DNA from: Sulfurovum sp.
GTDB lineage: Bacteria > Campylobacterota > Campylobacteria > Campylobacterales > Sulfurovaceae
Assembly (NCBI GenBank): GCA_028696055.1
Contig: JAQVHV010000002.1
Coordinates: forward strand, 1-63,461
Direction of reading: 5' to 3'
Length of the DNA stretch: 63,461 nucleotides
Part shown: positions 37,547 through 47,703 of the stretch, in pieces
How the letters are laid out: the number at the start of each line of letters is the position of its first letter
Numbering within the stretch: the first letter of the stretch is position 1
Program-made: the position numbers and the translations under genes
The notes under the pieces: generated by a model
The model's input: the letters and a program-made list of their open reading frames with translations, nothing else
Database searches by the model: none
Told to the model about the DNA's origin: nothing

Positions 37547-37575
37547 GTAGGTCGGGGTATCCCTACCCCGACGAT
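37547..37575. repeat. REP-like unit, family A copy 3 (single)
   Basis: GTAGGTCGGGGTATCCCTAC continues CCCGACG. This single hairpin lies in the 405-bp gap before nifH. Apart from it and the promoter, the gap shows no gene I can support. Confidence 0.8.
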
Positions 37576-37660
37576 AACCATCATTGAATCCCGCACCTCT
37601 GCAAATCCCATTCCTACAAAATTGTCTCTTTTTTGTTCTTGATACGGTTTTGTTCTTACT

Positions 37661-37677
37661 TGTCGTATCTTTGTCGT
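37661..37677. promoter_or_regulatory. TGTCGT direct-repeat putative activator site upstream of nifH
   Basis: TGTCGTATCTTTGTCGT: two TGTCGT hexamers 11 bp apart, one helical turn, just upstream of the -24 element. I find no TGT-N10-ACA NifA box nearby. Confidence 0.45.
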
Positions 37678-37685
37678 GAAAAAAC

Positions 37686-37703
37686 CGGGAACGGATTGTG
37701 CAC
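37686..37703 (+). promoter_or_regulatory. Sigma-54-type promoter for nifH
   Basis: CGGGAACGGATTGTGCAC has GG-N10-GC, about 42 bp upstream of the nifH ATG. Confidence 0.72.
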
Positions 37704-37734
37704 TAGTGTTTGATGACATTTGATTACAACATAA

Positions 37735-38649
<915 letters not shown>

Positions 38650-38657
38650 AAACAGTT

Positions 38658-38694
38658 GACCTCTATGAGGTTCAAAACTCCTCTTTCGAGGAGT
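38658..38694 (+). promoter_or_regulatory. Tandem hairpins after nifH
   Basis: GACCTC-TAT-GAGGTT and ACTCCTC-TTTC-GAGGAGT follow one another 9 nt after the nifH stop. No T-run follows, so they more likely protect the nifH transcript or reduce read-through to nifDK than terminate fully. Confidence 0.65.
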
Positions 38695-38746
38695 CCCTAA
38701 AAACACTTTCAATAATGAAAAGAAAACAACAGACAAAGGAGAAAAG

Positions 38747-39121
38747 ATGTTTATTTTAGGTTTCCACTTTCCTGCAGATATGGGGAATTCGATTGAAGAT
38801 ACAGCAGTTCTAGAAAAACTTGACGCACAGGTAGCTGAGGTTGGTATCGATGATATCACAGCGATCGAGCTTGAGATGGGTCTTAGAGGTAAAGAGGTTC
38901 ATAAGATCACTTACACCAATAAAGACACTTTCATGTTCAAAGCATTGGCTGCTTACCTTAAAGATGAGACATACGAAGAAAAAGATGGTGAGAAGTATCT
39001 AGTATATACAAACAGATACCAAATGTCTGAGCTCTCCAAGAGACTTGATTCTGATGATGAAACAATGGCGCTTTGTAAAGCCTTTGACTCTATGGAGCAA
39101 TTCAGAGTAAAAGCGGCGTAA
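38747..39121 (+). CDS. Hypothetical protein between nifH and nifD
   Basis: A 124-residue soluble protein (MFILGFHFPADMGNSIEDTA, LEMGLRGKEVHKITY, YLVYTNRYQMSELSKRL). No known domain recognised. AAAGGAGAAAAG precedes it. Its codon use resembles nifH and nifD, so it has been expressed together with them for long. Its position suggests a role with nitrogenase itself, such as regulation or protection. Confidence 0.82.
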   Translation: MFILGFHFPADMGNSIEDTAVLEKLDAQVAEVGIDDITAIELEMGLRGKEVHKITYTNKDTFMFKALAAYLKDETYEEKDGEKYLVYTNRYQMSELSKRLDSDDETMALCKAFDSMEQFRVKAA

Positions 39122-39209
39122 GACCATTTAAAAGAACGCCTTACGAGCAAAGCCTGACTAGTCTCTTGAAAAAAACTTGCCATTAAGGCAACTTTATTTT
39201 CAAGAGATT

Positions 39210-39245
39210 GTTAACACTTGGTTCTCCTCAGCGGAGGGCTCACGC
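39210..39245 (+). repeat. TCAGC-loop hairpin element, family D copy 2
   Basis: GTTAACACTTGGTTCTCCTC... with stem CTCC-TCAGC-GGAG, followed by GCACC-ATA-GGTGC. It lies in the 239-bp leader of nifD, same strand as the gene. Confidence 0.75.
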
Positions 39246-39360
39246 GGCTGGTTGCATTAAAGCACCATAGGTGCGTGGGCCTGCTGCCGAAGCAAACTTA
39301 GCGTTAGCGTAGTAAAAGGGGCTTTGCTCCTTTGCGTCATATATCAAAGGAGAAAATACA

Positions 39361-40836
39361 ATGGGTCCAGAAACATTAGAATCAAAACAGAGAGCTGCGG
39401 TAGAAGAGGTACTTAAAGCCTATCCTGCCAAAGCAGCTAAGAACCGTGCTAAACATCTCGGTGTAGGCGGTCCGGAAGATGAGAGTCAAAAGACTTGTGG
39501 TAATGTGAGATCGAACAAAAAAACCGTACCGGGTGTAATGAGTCAACGTGGATGTGCATATGCAGGTTCCAAAGGGGTTGTATGGGGTCCGGTAAAAGAT
39601 ATGATCCACATCTCTCACGGTCCTATCGGTTGTGGTCAGTATTCAAGAGCAGGTCGTCGTAACTACTATATCGGTACTACCGGTGTCGATACATTTGTTA
39701 CAATGAACTTCTCTTCAGACTTCCAGGAAAAAGATATCGTATTTGGTGGGGATAAAAAACTGGCAGTCTGTTTAGAAGAGATTGATGCGCTTTTCCCGCT
39801 TAACAATGGTATCTCTGTACAGTCGGAGTGTCCAATCGGTCTGATCGGGGATGATATCAACGCAACATCAAAAGTCTATGCAAAGAAATCAGGCAAGACA
39901 ATCGTACCTGTGAACTGTGAAGGGTTCAGAGGGGTGTCCCAGTCACTTGGTCACCATATCGCAAACGATACGGTAAGAGACTATGTTTTTGATGCTGAAG
40001 TAGATACACTTGGTGAACCGATCGAGCAAACTGATTACGATGTAGCGATTATCGGTGACTATAACATCGGTGGTGATGCATGGTCAAGCCGTATCCTTCT
40101 TGAAGAGATGGGTCTAAGGGTTGTTGCGCAGTGGTCAGGAGATGCTACGTTGAAAGAGATGGCAGCAACTCCGAAAGTGAAACTGAACCTGCTTCACTGC
40201 TACAGATCGATGAACTACATCTCAAGACATATGGAAAAAGAGTTCGGTATTCCATGGATGGAGTATAACTTCTTCGGTCCGACCCAGACGATCAAGTCAC
40301 TCAGAAAGATCGCTTCGTTCTTTGACGAGAGCATCCAGCAAAAATGCGAAGAGGTGATCGCCAAGTATCAGCCGATGGTTGACGGCGTGATCAACAAGTA
40401 TAAACCAAGACTCGAAGGCAAACAGGTCATGCTCTTTGTCGGTGGTCTGAGACCTAGACACGTGATCGGTGCCTATGAAGACCTGGGTATGGAAGTGATC
40501 GGTACAGGATATGAGTTCGCTCACGATGATGACTACAAGAGAACGAAAGACGAGATCATGAGATCGACAGTGATCTATGATGACGTCAACGAGTATGAGC
40601 TTGAAGCATTCGTGAAGAAACTTCAGCCGGATCTCGTAGCATCAGGTATCAAAGAGAAGTATGTGTTCCAGAAAATGGGTCTGCCGTACAGACAGATGCA
40701 CTCCTGGGACTACAGCGGCCCTTACCATGGGTATGACGGCTTTGCGATCTTTGCAAAAGACATGGATCTGGCGATCAACTCCCCGGTATGGGCACATACC
40801 AAAGCCCCATGGGACAAAACAGAAGCGGAGGCGTAA
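39361..40836 (+). CDS. nifD: NifD nitrogenase MoFe protein alpha chain
   Basis: A 491-residue protein. P-cluster Cys lie in [15 protein letters not shown] and [11 protein letters not shown]. The FeMo-co ligands are the Cys in [10 protein letters not shown] and the His in [16 protein letters not shown]. All are conserved, so it is a functional Mo-type subunit. AAAGGAG precedes the ATG. Confidence 0.98.
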   Translation: MGPETLESKQRAAVEEVLKAYPAKAAKNRAKHLGVGGPEDESQKTCGNVRSNKKTVPGVMSQRGCAYAGSKGVVWGPVKDMIHISHGPIGCGQYSRAGRRNYYIGTTGVDTFVTMNFSSDFQEKDIVFGGDKKLAVCLEEIDALFPLNNGISVQSECPIGLIGDDINATSKVYAKKSGKTIVPVNCEGFRGVSQSLGHHIANDTVRDYVFDAEVDTLGEPIEQTDYDVAIIGDYNIGGDAWSSRILLEEMGLRVVAQWSGDATLKEMAATPKVKLNLLHCYRSMNYISRHMEKEFGIPWMEYNFFGPTQTIKSLRKIASFFDESIQQKCEEVIAKYQPMVDGVINKYKPRLEGKQVMLFVGGLRPRHVIGAYEDLGMEVIGTGYEFAHDDDYKRTKDEIMRSTVIYDDVNEYELEAFVKKLQPDLVASGIKEKYVFQKMGLPYRQMHSWDYSGPYHGYDGFAIFAKDMDLAINSPVWAHTKAPWDKTEAEA

Positions 40837-40837
40837 G

Positions 40838-42385
40838 ATGCAGGAAGTAGAAAATATCGTAAATGGACAGAAACTGTTCCAGAAACCGGAGTACCAAAAG
40901 GTACTTGCGGACAAAAAAGAGTTTGAAGGCGGAATGGGTGCGGTCAACCCTGAAAAGGTGGCAGAGGTAGCTGAATGGACGAAGTCGTGGGATTACCGTG
41001 AGAAGAACCTTGCAAGAGAGGCGATCACCGTAAATCCGGCAAAAGCATGTCAGCCGCTTGGCGCAGTAATGGTCGCACTCGGTTTTGAAAACACGATGCC
41101 GTATGTGCACGGGTCTCACGGATGTGTAGCATACTTCAGATCCTACTTTACAAGACACTTCAAGGAGCCGACGCCATGTGTATCTGACTCAATGACGGAA
41201 GATGCAGCGGTATTCGGCGGTCTTGTGAACATGAAAGACGGTCTGAAAAACTGTGCGGCACTCTACAAGCCCGATATGATCATGGTGTCAACGACCTGTA
41301 TGGCGGAGGTGATCGGTGATGACCTTTATGCTTTTGCTATAGCCGCAAAAGAAGAGGATGGCGGAGAGTTCCTCCCGGAGGAGTTCCCCATCACTTATGC
41401 GCATACCCCATCATTTGTCGGCAGCCACATTACAGGCTATGACAATATGATGCAGGGTGCGCTTCAGCAGCTTACTGAGGGTCACCAGGGCGAGCAGACC
41501 GATACGATCAACATTATCCCCGGTTTTGAGACGTATATCGGTTCCATCCGTTCCATCAAACACATCGCCGAGGAGTTCGGTGCAAACTATGTCATGCTTG
41601 GTGACCACTCTGATCAGTGGGATATGCCGGCAGGTGAGTATACGATGTTTGCAGGGGGTACGAAGATAGAGGATGCCAGAAACGCGATCAACGCAAAAGC
41701 AACACTCTCGCTTCAAAAGTATGCAACTGCCAAAACGATGAAGATGATCACCAAGCGCTGGAAGCAAAAAGAGAGTGCAGAACTGAACCCGATCGGCCTA
41801 AGAGGTACGGATGAGTTCGTGATGAAGCTCGCCGAGCTTACCGGAAAAGAGGTACCGGAGTCACTCAAAGTAGAGCGCGGCAGACTGGTGGATGCGATGC
41901 AGGACTCTTATCCCTATATGCACGGCAAGAAATTCGCGATCTGGGGTGATCCTGACTTCCTGATCGGTGTGGTAGGTTTCCTTCTTGAGATGGGTGCGGA
42001 GCCGACACACGTACTTTGCCACAACGCGCCAAGAGGCTGGGAGGATGAGATGAGAGCACTGCTTGATACTTCTCCGGCTGCAGCGGATTGCCACGTATGG
42101 GCAGGTAAAGACCTGTGGCACATGAGATCGCTTCTCTTTACGGAGCCGGTTGACTTCATGATCGGTAACTCCTACGGTAAAGAGCTGATGAGGGATACAG
42201 GTACACCGCTGATCTATATCGGCTTCCCTATCTTTGACAGACACCATCTTCACAGATACTCTATCAGCGGATATGACGGGGCACTGAACCTGCTGACCTG
42301 GATCACAAACAAAGTGCTTGACCAGCTCGATGAAGAGACAAAAGATATCGCAAGTACCGATTATTTCTTCGACCTTGTGAGATAA
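40838..42385 (+). CDS. nifK: NifK nitrogenase MoFe protein beta chain
   Basis: A 515-residue protein starting MQEVENIVNGQKLFQKPEYQ. The track start at 40661 lies within nifD; the ATG at 40838 is 1 nt past the nifD stop. P-cluster Cys: KACQPLGA, GSHGCVAYFRSYFTRHF and STTCMAEVIGDD. A hairpin terminator follows. Confidence 0.98.
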   Translation: MQEVENIVNGQKLFQKPEYQKVLADKKEFEGGMGAVNPEKVAEVAEWTKSWDYREKNLAREAITVNPAKACQPLGAVMVALGFENTMPYVHGSHGCVAYFRSYFTRHFKEPTPCVSDSMTEDAAVFGGLVNMKDGLKNCAALYKPDMIMVSTTCMAEVIGDDLYAFAIAAKEEDGGEFLPEEFPITYAHTPSFVGSHITGYDNMMQGALQQLTEGHQGEQTDTINIIPGFETYIGSIRSIKHIAEEFGANYVMLGDHSDQWDMPAGEYTMFAGGTKIEDARNAINAKATLSLQKYATAKTMKMITKRWKQKESAELNPIGLRGTDEFVMKLAELTGKEVPESLKVERGRLVDAMQDSYPYMHGKKFAIWGDPDFLIGVVGFLLEMGAEPTHVLCHNAPRGWEDEMRALLDTSPAAADCHVWAGKDLWHMRSLLFTEPVDFMIGNSYGKELMRDTGTPLIYIGFPIFDRHHLHRYSISGYDGALNLLTWITNKVLDQLDEETKDIASTDYFFDLVR

Positions 42386-42392
42386 AGATCTC

Positions 42393-42427
42393 ATCTCTCT
42401 CCACACCTTCCGCGGGGTGGGAGAGAT
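42393..42427 (+). terminator. Terminator-like hairpin after nifK
   Basis: ATCTCTCTCCACACC pairs with GGGGTGGGAGAGAT around a short loop. It separates nifK from the convergent GNAT gene and may serve both. Confidence 0.7.
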
Positions 42428-42474
42428 ACTCTTAGTGTGTATGGGATCCGGATTTGAATCCCACGCATAGCACA

Positions 42475-43122
42475 TTATAGCAGCTTATCATCATACAGGA
42501 TCATAAGTTCATCATAGAGATAACTCTTTTCGAGTTTCTTCGTATGTGCTTCATAGATAATGCTCTGTGCACTATCAAGTTTTTCTCTATTGCCTTTTAC
42601 TTTTGAGACAATGTTGTGAATGTATTCTCCTGCCAGTTCTTCAGGGTCAGTGTTTTTTACCAACTGATCCAACTGGGGCATCCCGCCTTTGGGAAGCGGC
42701 AGGTCGCAATAGTAGTCACCCAGACGATTGATCCCCCAGTAGACCAGTCCCAGTGTCAGATAAAAGTTGAGTGACTGTGGTACACAAGTGATACGAAAAC
42801 GGCGTACACACTTTTCTTCTGCAATCTGAAAAACACGTTCAAAGAGCTGACTGGCATATCCCTTTCTTCTGAATTGCAGTGGCGTAAAAATGTTGTGGAT
42901 TGTAATGTACTCATTATAACGGTCAATTTTGTAGAAGATGTAGCAGAGGTGCTCTTTTTTTTCATTGGAAAGCGTGATACATCCGTGTACCTTCCAGCTG
43001 AAGTGTCTATCCCACCAGTGCAATGCCAGGTTGGCAAATCCAAAACTTTTTTTGTCTTTGATCTGTGCGATAGAGTCGATATAGTCATTTCTATTGAGAT
43101 GTTCAAGGTGAAATTTTTGCAA
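42475..43122 (-). CDS. GNAT-like acetyltransferase
   Basis: A 215-residue protein with a GNAT core (TPLQFRRKGYASQLFERVF, SLNFYLTLGLVYWG) and a ~70-residue helical C-terminal extension. It is the only minus-strand gene between nifK and nifE. Target unknown. Its gap to nifE (43123-43491) contains the nifE regulatory sites. Confidence 0.75.
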   Translation of the reverse strand: MQKFHLEHLNRNDYIDSIAQIKDKKSFGFANLALHWWDRHFSWKVHGCITLSNEKKEHLCYIFYKIDRYNEYITIHNIFTPLQFRRKGYASQLFERVFQIAEEKCVRRFRITCVPQSLNFYLTLGLVYWGINRLGDYYCDLPLPKGGMPQLDQLVKNTDPEELAGEYIHNIVSKVKGNREKLDSAQSIIYEAHTKKLEKSYLYDELMILYDDKLL

Positions 43123-43362
43123 CGGTTATCCTTTTTTCTATAGATGAAAAAGGAAGGCGTGAAGTACCTGATGCAAAAATAGAGTAATACTACACTCTAC
43201 CATTTAATTCTACGGGCGAAAGAGAGAGAGTGATCGATTTTTAAACAAATGTTGTCTTTGGTTTCCCCGCGCATCAAAATAGTGTTGTTTTGAGTTTTTT
43301 CGGACACTCTGTAGCTCGAAGATGAGGGAAACATACAAATTCACCTTCCACTATGCTACGAA

Positions 43363-43390
43363 TACGACAAAAACGACATTTTTGTCGTTT
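43363..43390. promoter_or_regulatory. ACGACA/TGTCGT cluster upstream of nifE unit
   Basis: ACGACAAAAACGACATTTTT continues TGTCGT: two direct ACGACA hexamers and one inverted, immediately upstream of the -24 element. Confidence 0.5.
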
Positions 43391-43402
43391 TTTGGATTTA
43401 TT

Positions 43403-43420
43403 GGTATGAAAATTGCATAT
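43403..43420 (+). promoter_or_regulatory. Sigma-54-type promoter for the small ORF-nifENX unit
   Basis: TTGGTATGAAAATTGCAT has GG-N10-GC and is among the closest to consensus in the window. Confidence 0.85.
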
Positions 43421-43491
43421 TTTGGCTTGTTTTTTGGGAACGGAAGTTGTATGGGTGTTAGATGTAAACATATTTAACCAAAGGAGACAAG

Positions 43492-43650
43492 ATGCATGAC
43501 TGTAACATTATCGAATTGGAAGATTTCGGATTTAACCACTATATCCATCATCTGGATGAGTTGGAAGGTGACGGTTTCGGATATAAAAATGAGCTGGACT
43601 TTATCTACGATCTGACAGATGACACTGCGGAAACAGAGTGGGAGGAGTAG
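43492..43650 (+). CDS. Small acidic protein (52 residues) ahead of nifE, missed by the ORF track
   Basis: ATG at 43492 preceded by AAAGGAGAC at ideal spacing; the frame stays open to TAG at 43650. The protein begins MHDCNIIELEDFGFNHYIHH and ends DTAETEWEE. It is strongly acidic, with a Cys and a His cluster that could bind metal. It is the first ORF after the strong sigma-54-type promoter. No family recognised. Confidence 0.68.
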   Translation: MHDCNIIELEDFGFNHYIHHLDELEGDGFGYKNELDFIYDLTDDTAETEWEE

Positions 43651-43857
43651 AGGTTTTTGTTTAGTAAGTATATAAAAAAGCTGCAGAGCAGGGAGCTGTG
43701 AAGAAGCGTAAGTGATCTCGCGACATGGCACGATAAGGCTTTGCAGTACGTACGAAATTCATCTTTTCAAAGAGGGCAGGCACATTTTTTGAAAAGAGGA
43801 TATTTCTGGCACATAAATTGCATGAGAGAGTCATATACCTGGATAAAGGAGTACTTT

Positions 43858-45234
43858 ATGGTCAACAGAGCCAAAATCAAAGAGCTGCTCAATGAGAGTG
43901 CCTGCTCTCACAGCAAAGATAAAAAACCCGGAGAGGGGTGCGATAAGCCAAAACCGGGACTTACCGCAGGAGGGTGTGCGTTTGACGGTGCGCAGATCTC
44001 GCTTTTTCCCTATGCCGATGCGGTCCATCTGGTCCATGGCCCGCAAACCTGTCTTGGGGCATCCTGGGAGACAAGAGAGACACTGAGTTCCTATGAAGGA
44101 CGCGACCATACGGTCATGGGATTCACCACGGGTATCAGAACCAATGATGTGATCTTCGGCGGGGACAAGAGGCTGGAAGCGTCGATAGACTTCATTATGA
44201 AGGAGTATGCGCCTGAAGCGATCTTTGTCTACTCGACCTGTGTCACGGCAATGGTGGGGGATGATATCGATATGACCTGCAAGCGGGGAAGCGAGAAACA
44301 CGGAGTACCGGTGGTACCTGTACATGCTCCCGGGTTTGTCGGCGGGAAGAACCTGGGGTCACGGCTTGCGGGTGAAGCAGTGCTGGAGCATCTGATCGGT
44401 ACCAAAGAGCCGGAGTTTACCACCCCTTATGATATCAACCTGATCGGAGACTATAACGTCACGGGAGATATGTGGCAGTATCTGCCTCTGTTTGAGAAGA
44501 TCGGGATACGTGTGCTCAGTTCACTCAGCGGCGACGGAAGGGTAGGAAGCATCAGGACGGCACACCGTGCCAGGCTCAATGTGATCGTCTGTGCAAAATC
44601 CCTGATCACCCTGTGCCGAAAGATGAAAGAGCAGTACGGTATCCCTTGGATCTCTGTCTCTTTTTACGGAAAACGCGATACCGCCTTTGCGATCCGCGAG
44701 ATCGTCAGGGCTTTGGGAGACGAGAAGCTGATCGCCAAAGCCGAAGAGGTTTTGACGGAGGAAGAGGAGAAGCTTGAAGCACGATTGAAACCCTACAGGG
44801 AGATGTTCGCGGGCAAAAAAGCCGTACTCAATACCGGGGGGAACAAGTCATGGTCCATCGCTTCAGGGCTGCAGGACCTGGGTATCGAGGTCGTGGCAAC
44901 TTCTATCAGAAAATCCACGGAGGATGATATCGAAAAAGCCAAAGCGTATCTGGGGCCCAATGGGGTTTTGATGAAAGCACCCGCAGCAGAGCAGGCCAAA
45001 GTGATCGATGAGAAAGGCGCGGACATCTTGCTTGCCGGAGGCAGAAGCCTCTATACGGCGATCAAAAAGAAGATCTCTTTTATCGATGTCAACCAGGAGA
45101 AGAAGGTAAGCTACGGGGGATTTGAAGGGCTGCTCAATCTGGCTGAAGACCTCAGGCATGCTTTTCTCAGCCCTGTCTTTGCCAATGTGAGCGAAAAAGC
45201 GCCCTGGGAAACTGTATCGATGGAGGCAGAGTAA
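43858..45234 (+). CDS. nifE: NifE, FeMo-co scaffold alpha chain
   Basis: A 458-residue NifD-like scaffold. The Cys ligands sit in TAGGCAFDGAQ, HGPQTCLGASWETR and YSTCVTAMVGDD. I chose ATG 43858 (MVNRAKIKELL) because AAAGGAG lies 9 nt upstream; the track start is 39 codons earlier within promoter-proximal sequence. It overlaps nifN (TAATG). Confidence 0.95.
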   Translation: MVNRAKIKELLNESACSHSKDKKPGEGCDKPKPGLTAGGCAFDGAQISLFPYADAVHLVHGPQTCLGASWETRETLSSYEGRDHTVMGFTTGIRTNDVIFGGDKRLEASIDFIMKEYAPEAIFVYSTCVTAMVGDDIDMTCKRGSEKHGVPVVPVHAPGFVGGKNLGSRLAGEAVLEHLIGTKEPEFTTPYDINLIGDYNVTGDMWQYLPLFEKIGIRVLSSLSGDGRVGSIRTAHRARLNVIVCAKSLITLCRKMKEQYGIPWISVSFYGKRDTAFAIREIVRALGDEKLIAKAEEVLTEEEEKLEARLKPYREMFAGKKAVLNTGGNKSWSIASGLQDLGIEVVATSIRKSTEDDIEKAKAYLGPNGVLMKAPAAEQAKVIDEKGADILLAGGRSLYTAIKKKISFIDVNQEKKVSYGGFEGLLNLAEDLRHAFLSPVFANVSEKAPWETVSMEAE

Positions 45235-46547
45235 TGGAATGTAATGAAGTGATCGCACTGAGCAGGCATGAACACAAACCCCTGCAGGTCAACCCTATCA
45301 AACACTCCCAGCCTATGGGCGCGGCACTGGCATTTTGCGGCATCCGCAACTGTCTGCCCCTGATGCATGCTGCGCAAGGGTGCGCCTCCTACACGAAAGT
45401 GTTTTTTACAAGACATTTCAATGAACCGATACCGCTCTACAGCACCTCGGTCTCTGATATCACGGCGGTACTGGACGGAGGGGATTATTCCATCCTGTTG
45501 TCCATAGAAAACATCACCCAAAAAAACAAATTTGTCCCGGAACTCATAGGGCTGCATACCACAGGACTGACCGAAACGAAAGGGGATGATGTCCGAGGTG
45601 CGGGTATGCATATAGAGTTACCTTACTGCTATGTCAACACCCCTGATTTTGAGGGTGGTATGGAGAGCGGATGGGCATTGACGGCCAAAGCGCTGATCGA
45701 TCAGCATACAAAGCCGCAGAGCCATATCCGGCCAAACAAAATACTGCTGCTGCCGCATGTAAGCATGCAGCCTCTGGAGGTGGAGAAGCTCAAGGAACTG
45801 TGTGAGAGTTTCGGGTTTGAGACCTATGCCCTGCCTGATCTTTCTACCTCTATGGACGGTTTTTTCGGTGAGCAGCAGGGCAAGCTGGCACAGGGAGGTA
45901 TCGGCATTGATGAGATCGAAGTCCTGGGGAACTGTGGTTCGGTCATCTCTGTCGGCAGTTCGATGAGGATCGCCGCGGAGGCACTGCTGGCAAAGAACCC
46001 CCGCATCAGTCATCTGCATTTTGACCACCTTATGGGGCAGAAGATGAGCGACAATTTTGTAGGAGCATTGATGCAGAAGAGGCAGATAGCACCTTCCCCT
46101 TCGGTAAAAAGATGGAGGGGGCGTCTGCAGGATGCGATGCTCGATACCCATTTTCTGATAGGCTTGTCACGTTTTGTCATCACCGGTGAACCTGATATGT
46201 GTGTGGGTATCGCCGAACTACTGCAGAGTGTCGGTGGAACGATAGCGGCCGTGGTATCGACGGTTTACAGCCCTGTACTTGAAAAAATCGAGGCGGAAAG
46301 GGTATTTGTCGGAGATCTTGAAGATGCAAAAATCTACTTCAAAGATGCGGACCTGGTCATCAGCAATTTCCATGCGGAACGAATCTTGCATAGCAACGGA
46401 GAGTACCGTGCCGGGCTGCTGCTGAGAGGGTTTCCAAACTATGAAGAGCTCGGAAACCAGCTCAGGAGCGATCAGCTTTATGAGGGAAGTACCTGCTTCC
46501 TTTTTGAAGTAGCAAATAAATTAAGAGAGGTGAAACATCATGGGTGA
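45234..46547 (+). CDS. nifN: NifN, FeMo-co scaffold beta chain
   Basis: A 437-residue NifK-like protein (VNPIKHSQPMGAALAFCGI, HAAQGCASYTKVFFTRHFNE). In place of the NifK KxCQP Cys it has HSQP, as in other NifN proteins. With NifE it matures NifB-co to FeMo-co. It overlaps nifX by 8 nt. Confidence 0.95.
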   Translation: MECNEVIALSRHEHKPLQVNPIKHSQPMGAALAFCGIRNCLPLMHAAQGCASYTKVFFTRHFNEPIPLYSTSVSDITAVLDGGDYSILLSIENITQKNKFVPELIGLHTTGLTETKGDDVRGAGMHIELPYCYVNTPDFEGGMESGWALTAKALIDQHTKPQSHIRPNKILLLPHVSMQPLEVEKLKELCESFGFETYALPDLSTSMDGFFGEQQGKLAQGGIGIDEIEVLGNCGSVISVGSSMRIAAEALLAKNPRISHLHFDHLMGQKMSDNFVGALMQKRQIAPSPSVKRWRGRLQDAMLDTHFLIGLSRFVITGEPDMCVGIAELLQSVGGTIAAVVSTVYSPVLEKIEAERVFVGDLEDAKIYFKDADLVISNFHAERILHSNGEYRAGLLLRGFPNYEELGNQLRSDQLYEGSTCFLFEVANKLREVKHHG

Positions 46548-46995
46548 GTCAACGAAGATAACGGTAGAGCGTACGGATAAACCGGAAAATGGCATCAAAG
46601 TTGCATTTGCAAGCAGGGATATGGAGACGATCAATGCACATTTTGGCGGTACGAAGGAGTTTGTGGTCTATCACGTTTCCAAAGAGGGATTTTTCCTGGA
46701 TGGTGTTATCCGGACTGATACTTCAGAAATGACAGGGGATGACAAGACCGACTTTAAGGTCAGGGCACTTGAGGGTATCAACATCGTCTACTGCGAATCG
46801 ATCGGCGGCACTGCCGCAGCAAAAGTGATCCGTGCAGGGATGAACCCGATGAAAGTACAGGAACCGAGATCGATCGAAGAGGTACTCAAGGAGCTTGTAG
46901 CGATGATCAACGGCAATCCTCCACCATGGATCAGGAAAATCATGAATGTCGAAACAGTCGAAGACCCGAGACTGGCACGCTGGGCAGATGAATAA
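46540..46995 (+). CDS. nifX: NifX cofactor carrier
   Basis: A 151-residue protein: IKVAFASRDMETINAHFGGT, EGINIVYCESIGGTAAAKVI and the C-terminal PPPWIRKIM, the standard NifX layout. Translationally coupled to nifN. It shuttles NifB-co/VK-cluster between NifB and NifEN. Confidence 0.94.
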   Translation: MGESTKITVERTDKPENGIKVAFASRDMETINAHFGGTKEFVVYHVSKEGFFLDGVIRTDTSEMTGDDKTDFKVRALEGINIVYCESIGGTAAAKVIRAGMNPMKVQEPRSIEEVLKELVAMINGNPPPWIRKIMNVETVEDPRLARWADE

Positions 46996-46997
46996 CT

Positions 46998-47082
46998 GTA
47001 GGTCAGGGTGTCCCCACCCCGACAAAAATGTACAGTGGTAAAAAATCATAAAAATGTCGGGGTAAGGATACCCCGACCTACG
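46998..47082. repeat. REP-like inverted pair, family A copy 4
   Basis: GTAGGTCAGGGTGTCCCCAC and an inverted TGTCGGGGTAAGGATACCCC partner lie between nifX and the DUF269 gene. Confidence 0.85.
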
Positions 47083-47117
47083 AATAAATAATTGCAAGAG
47101 AAGTATAAGGATAAAAA

Positions 47118-47570
47118 ATGGTTGATACAGCACTGGAGCACAATGCATTTACCGAAGAGCTGATCCGTCAGCTCAGAGCTGCCGATCAGTTCGGAAACTG
47201 GTCCAAGATGAGTGATGAGGAACTTTTGAGGGCGAAATATGTAAAGACAAAAGAGGATCTCAAAAAAATCCCTATTATCGCAGATATCGATGAGATGCTT
47301 ATCGGGGAGATCAAGATGATCTATAAGGCCATTGCGCTTCAGTTTGAGAGAAAAACCGGTGTGATGTGCAATGTGGTGATGGAGATGAGCCATGAAGGGT
47401 TTGGCAGATGTATCGTGATCGCCGGCAGGATCGTATTGGTAGACAAATACTTCAAAGATGCACATCGATTCGGTTACAGAACCCTTGAAAAGCTTTATGA
47501 AGATGGTCAAACACATCTGGATAAGGCATTGGGGACCTATCAGCAATATAAACCGTGTATCAGTAGGTAG
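47118..47570 (+). CDS. NifX-associated DUF269 protein
   Basis: A 150-residue helical protein (FTEELIRQLRAADQFGNWSK, HEGFGRCIVIAGRIVLVDKY, FGYRTLEKLYEDG), matching the nif-linked DUF269 family that usually follows nifX. Function not established. Its last codons run into the heptad repeat at 47562. Confidence 0.92.
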   Translation: MVDTALEHNAFTEELIRQLRAADQFGNWSKMSDEELLRAKYVKTKEDLKKIPIIADIDEMLIGEIKMIYKAIALQFERKTGVMCNVVMEMSHEGFGRCIVIAGRIVLVDKYFKDAHRFGYRTLEKLYEDGQTHLDKALGTYQQYKPCISR

Positions 47571-47617
47571 TAAGTAGTAAGTAGCAGGTAGTAGATAGCA
47601 GGTAGTAAGTAGCAGGT
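47562..47617. repeat. Heptad tandem repeat AGTAAGT/AGCAGGT
   Basis: About seven 7-bp units (AGTAGGTAGTAAGTAGTAAG...) start within the last codons of the DUF269 gene. The same motif occurs as an inverted pair at 36399. Confidence 0.75.
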
Positions 47618-47649
47618 GCTGGTAGGCTCAGTTGAGCGACTGTTTCTTG

Positions 47650-47671
47650 TTCCCAACGTCCTCGTTGGGAA
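47650..47671. repeat. Palindrome before the flavodoxin gene
   Basis: TTCCCAACG-TCCT-CGTTGGGAA, a perfect 9-bp stem about 33 bp upstream of the flavodoxin ATG. Probably a REP-like unit of yet another family. Confidence 0.7.
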
Positions 47672-47703
47672 TGCATATAGACACAATATTTAGGAGGAAT
47701 TTT

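Noticed and set aside
37396-37719. Minus-strand ORF upstream of nifH
   Set aside because: Contains a REP unit and the nifH promoter region; no recognisable protein features.
43274-43471. Minus ORF before nifE
   Set aside because: Spans the promoter and ACGACA sites; no ribosome site and low-complexity translation.
47562-47617. Possible second CRISPR-like array
   Set aside because: Continuous heptads without unique spacers.
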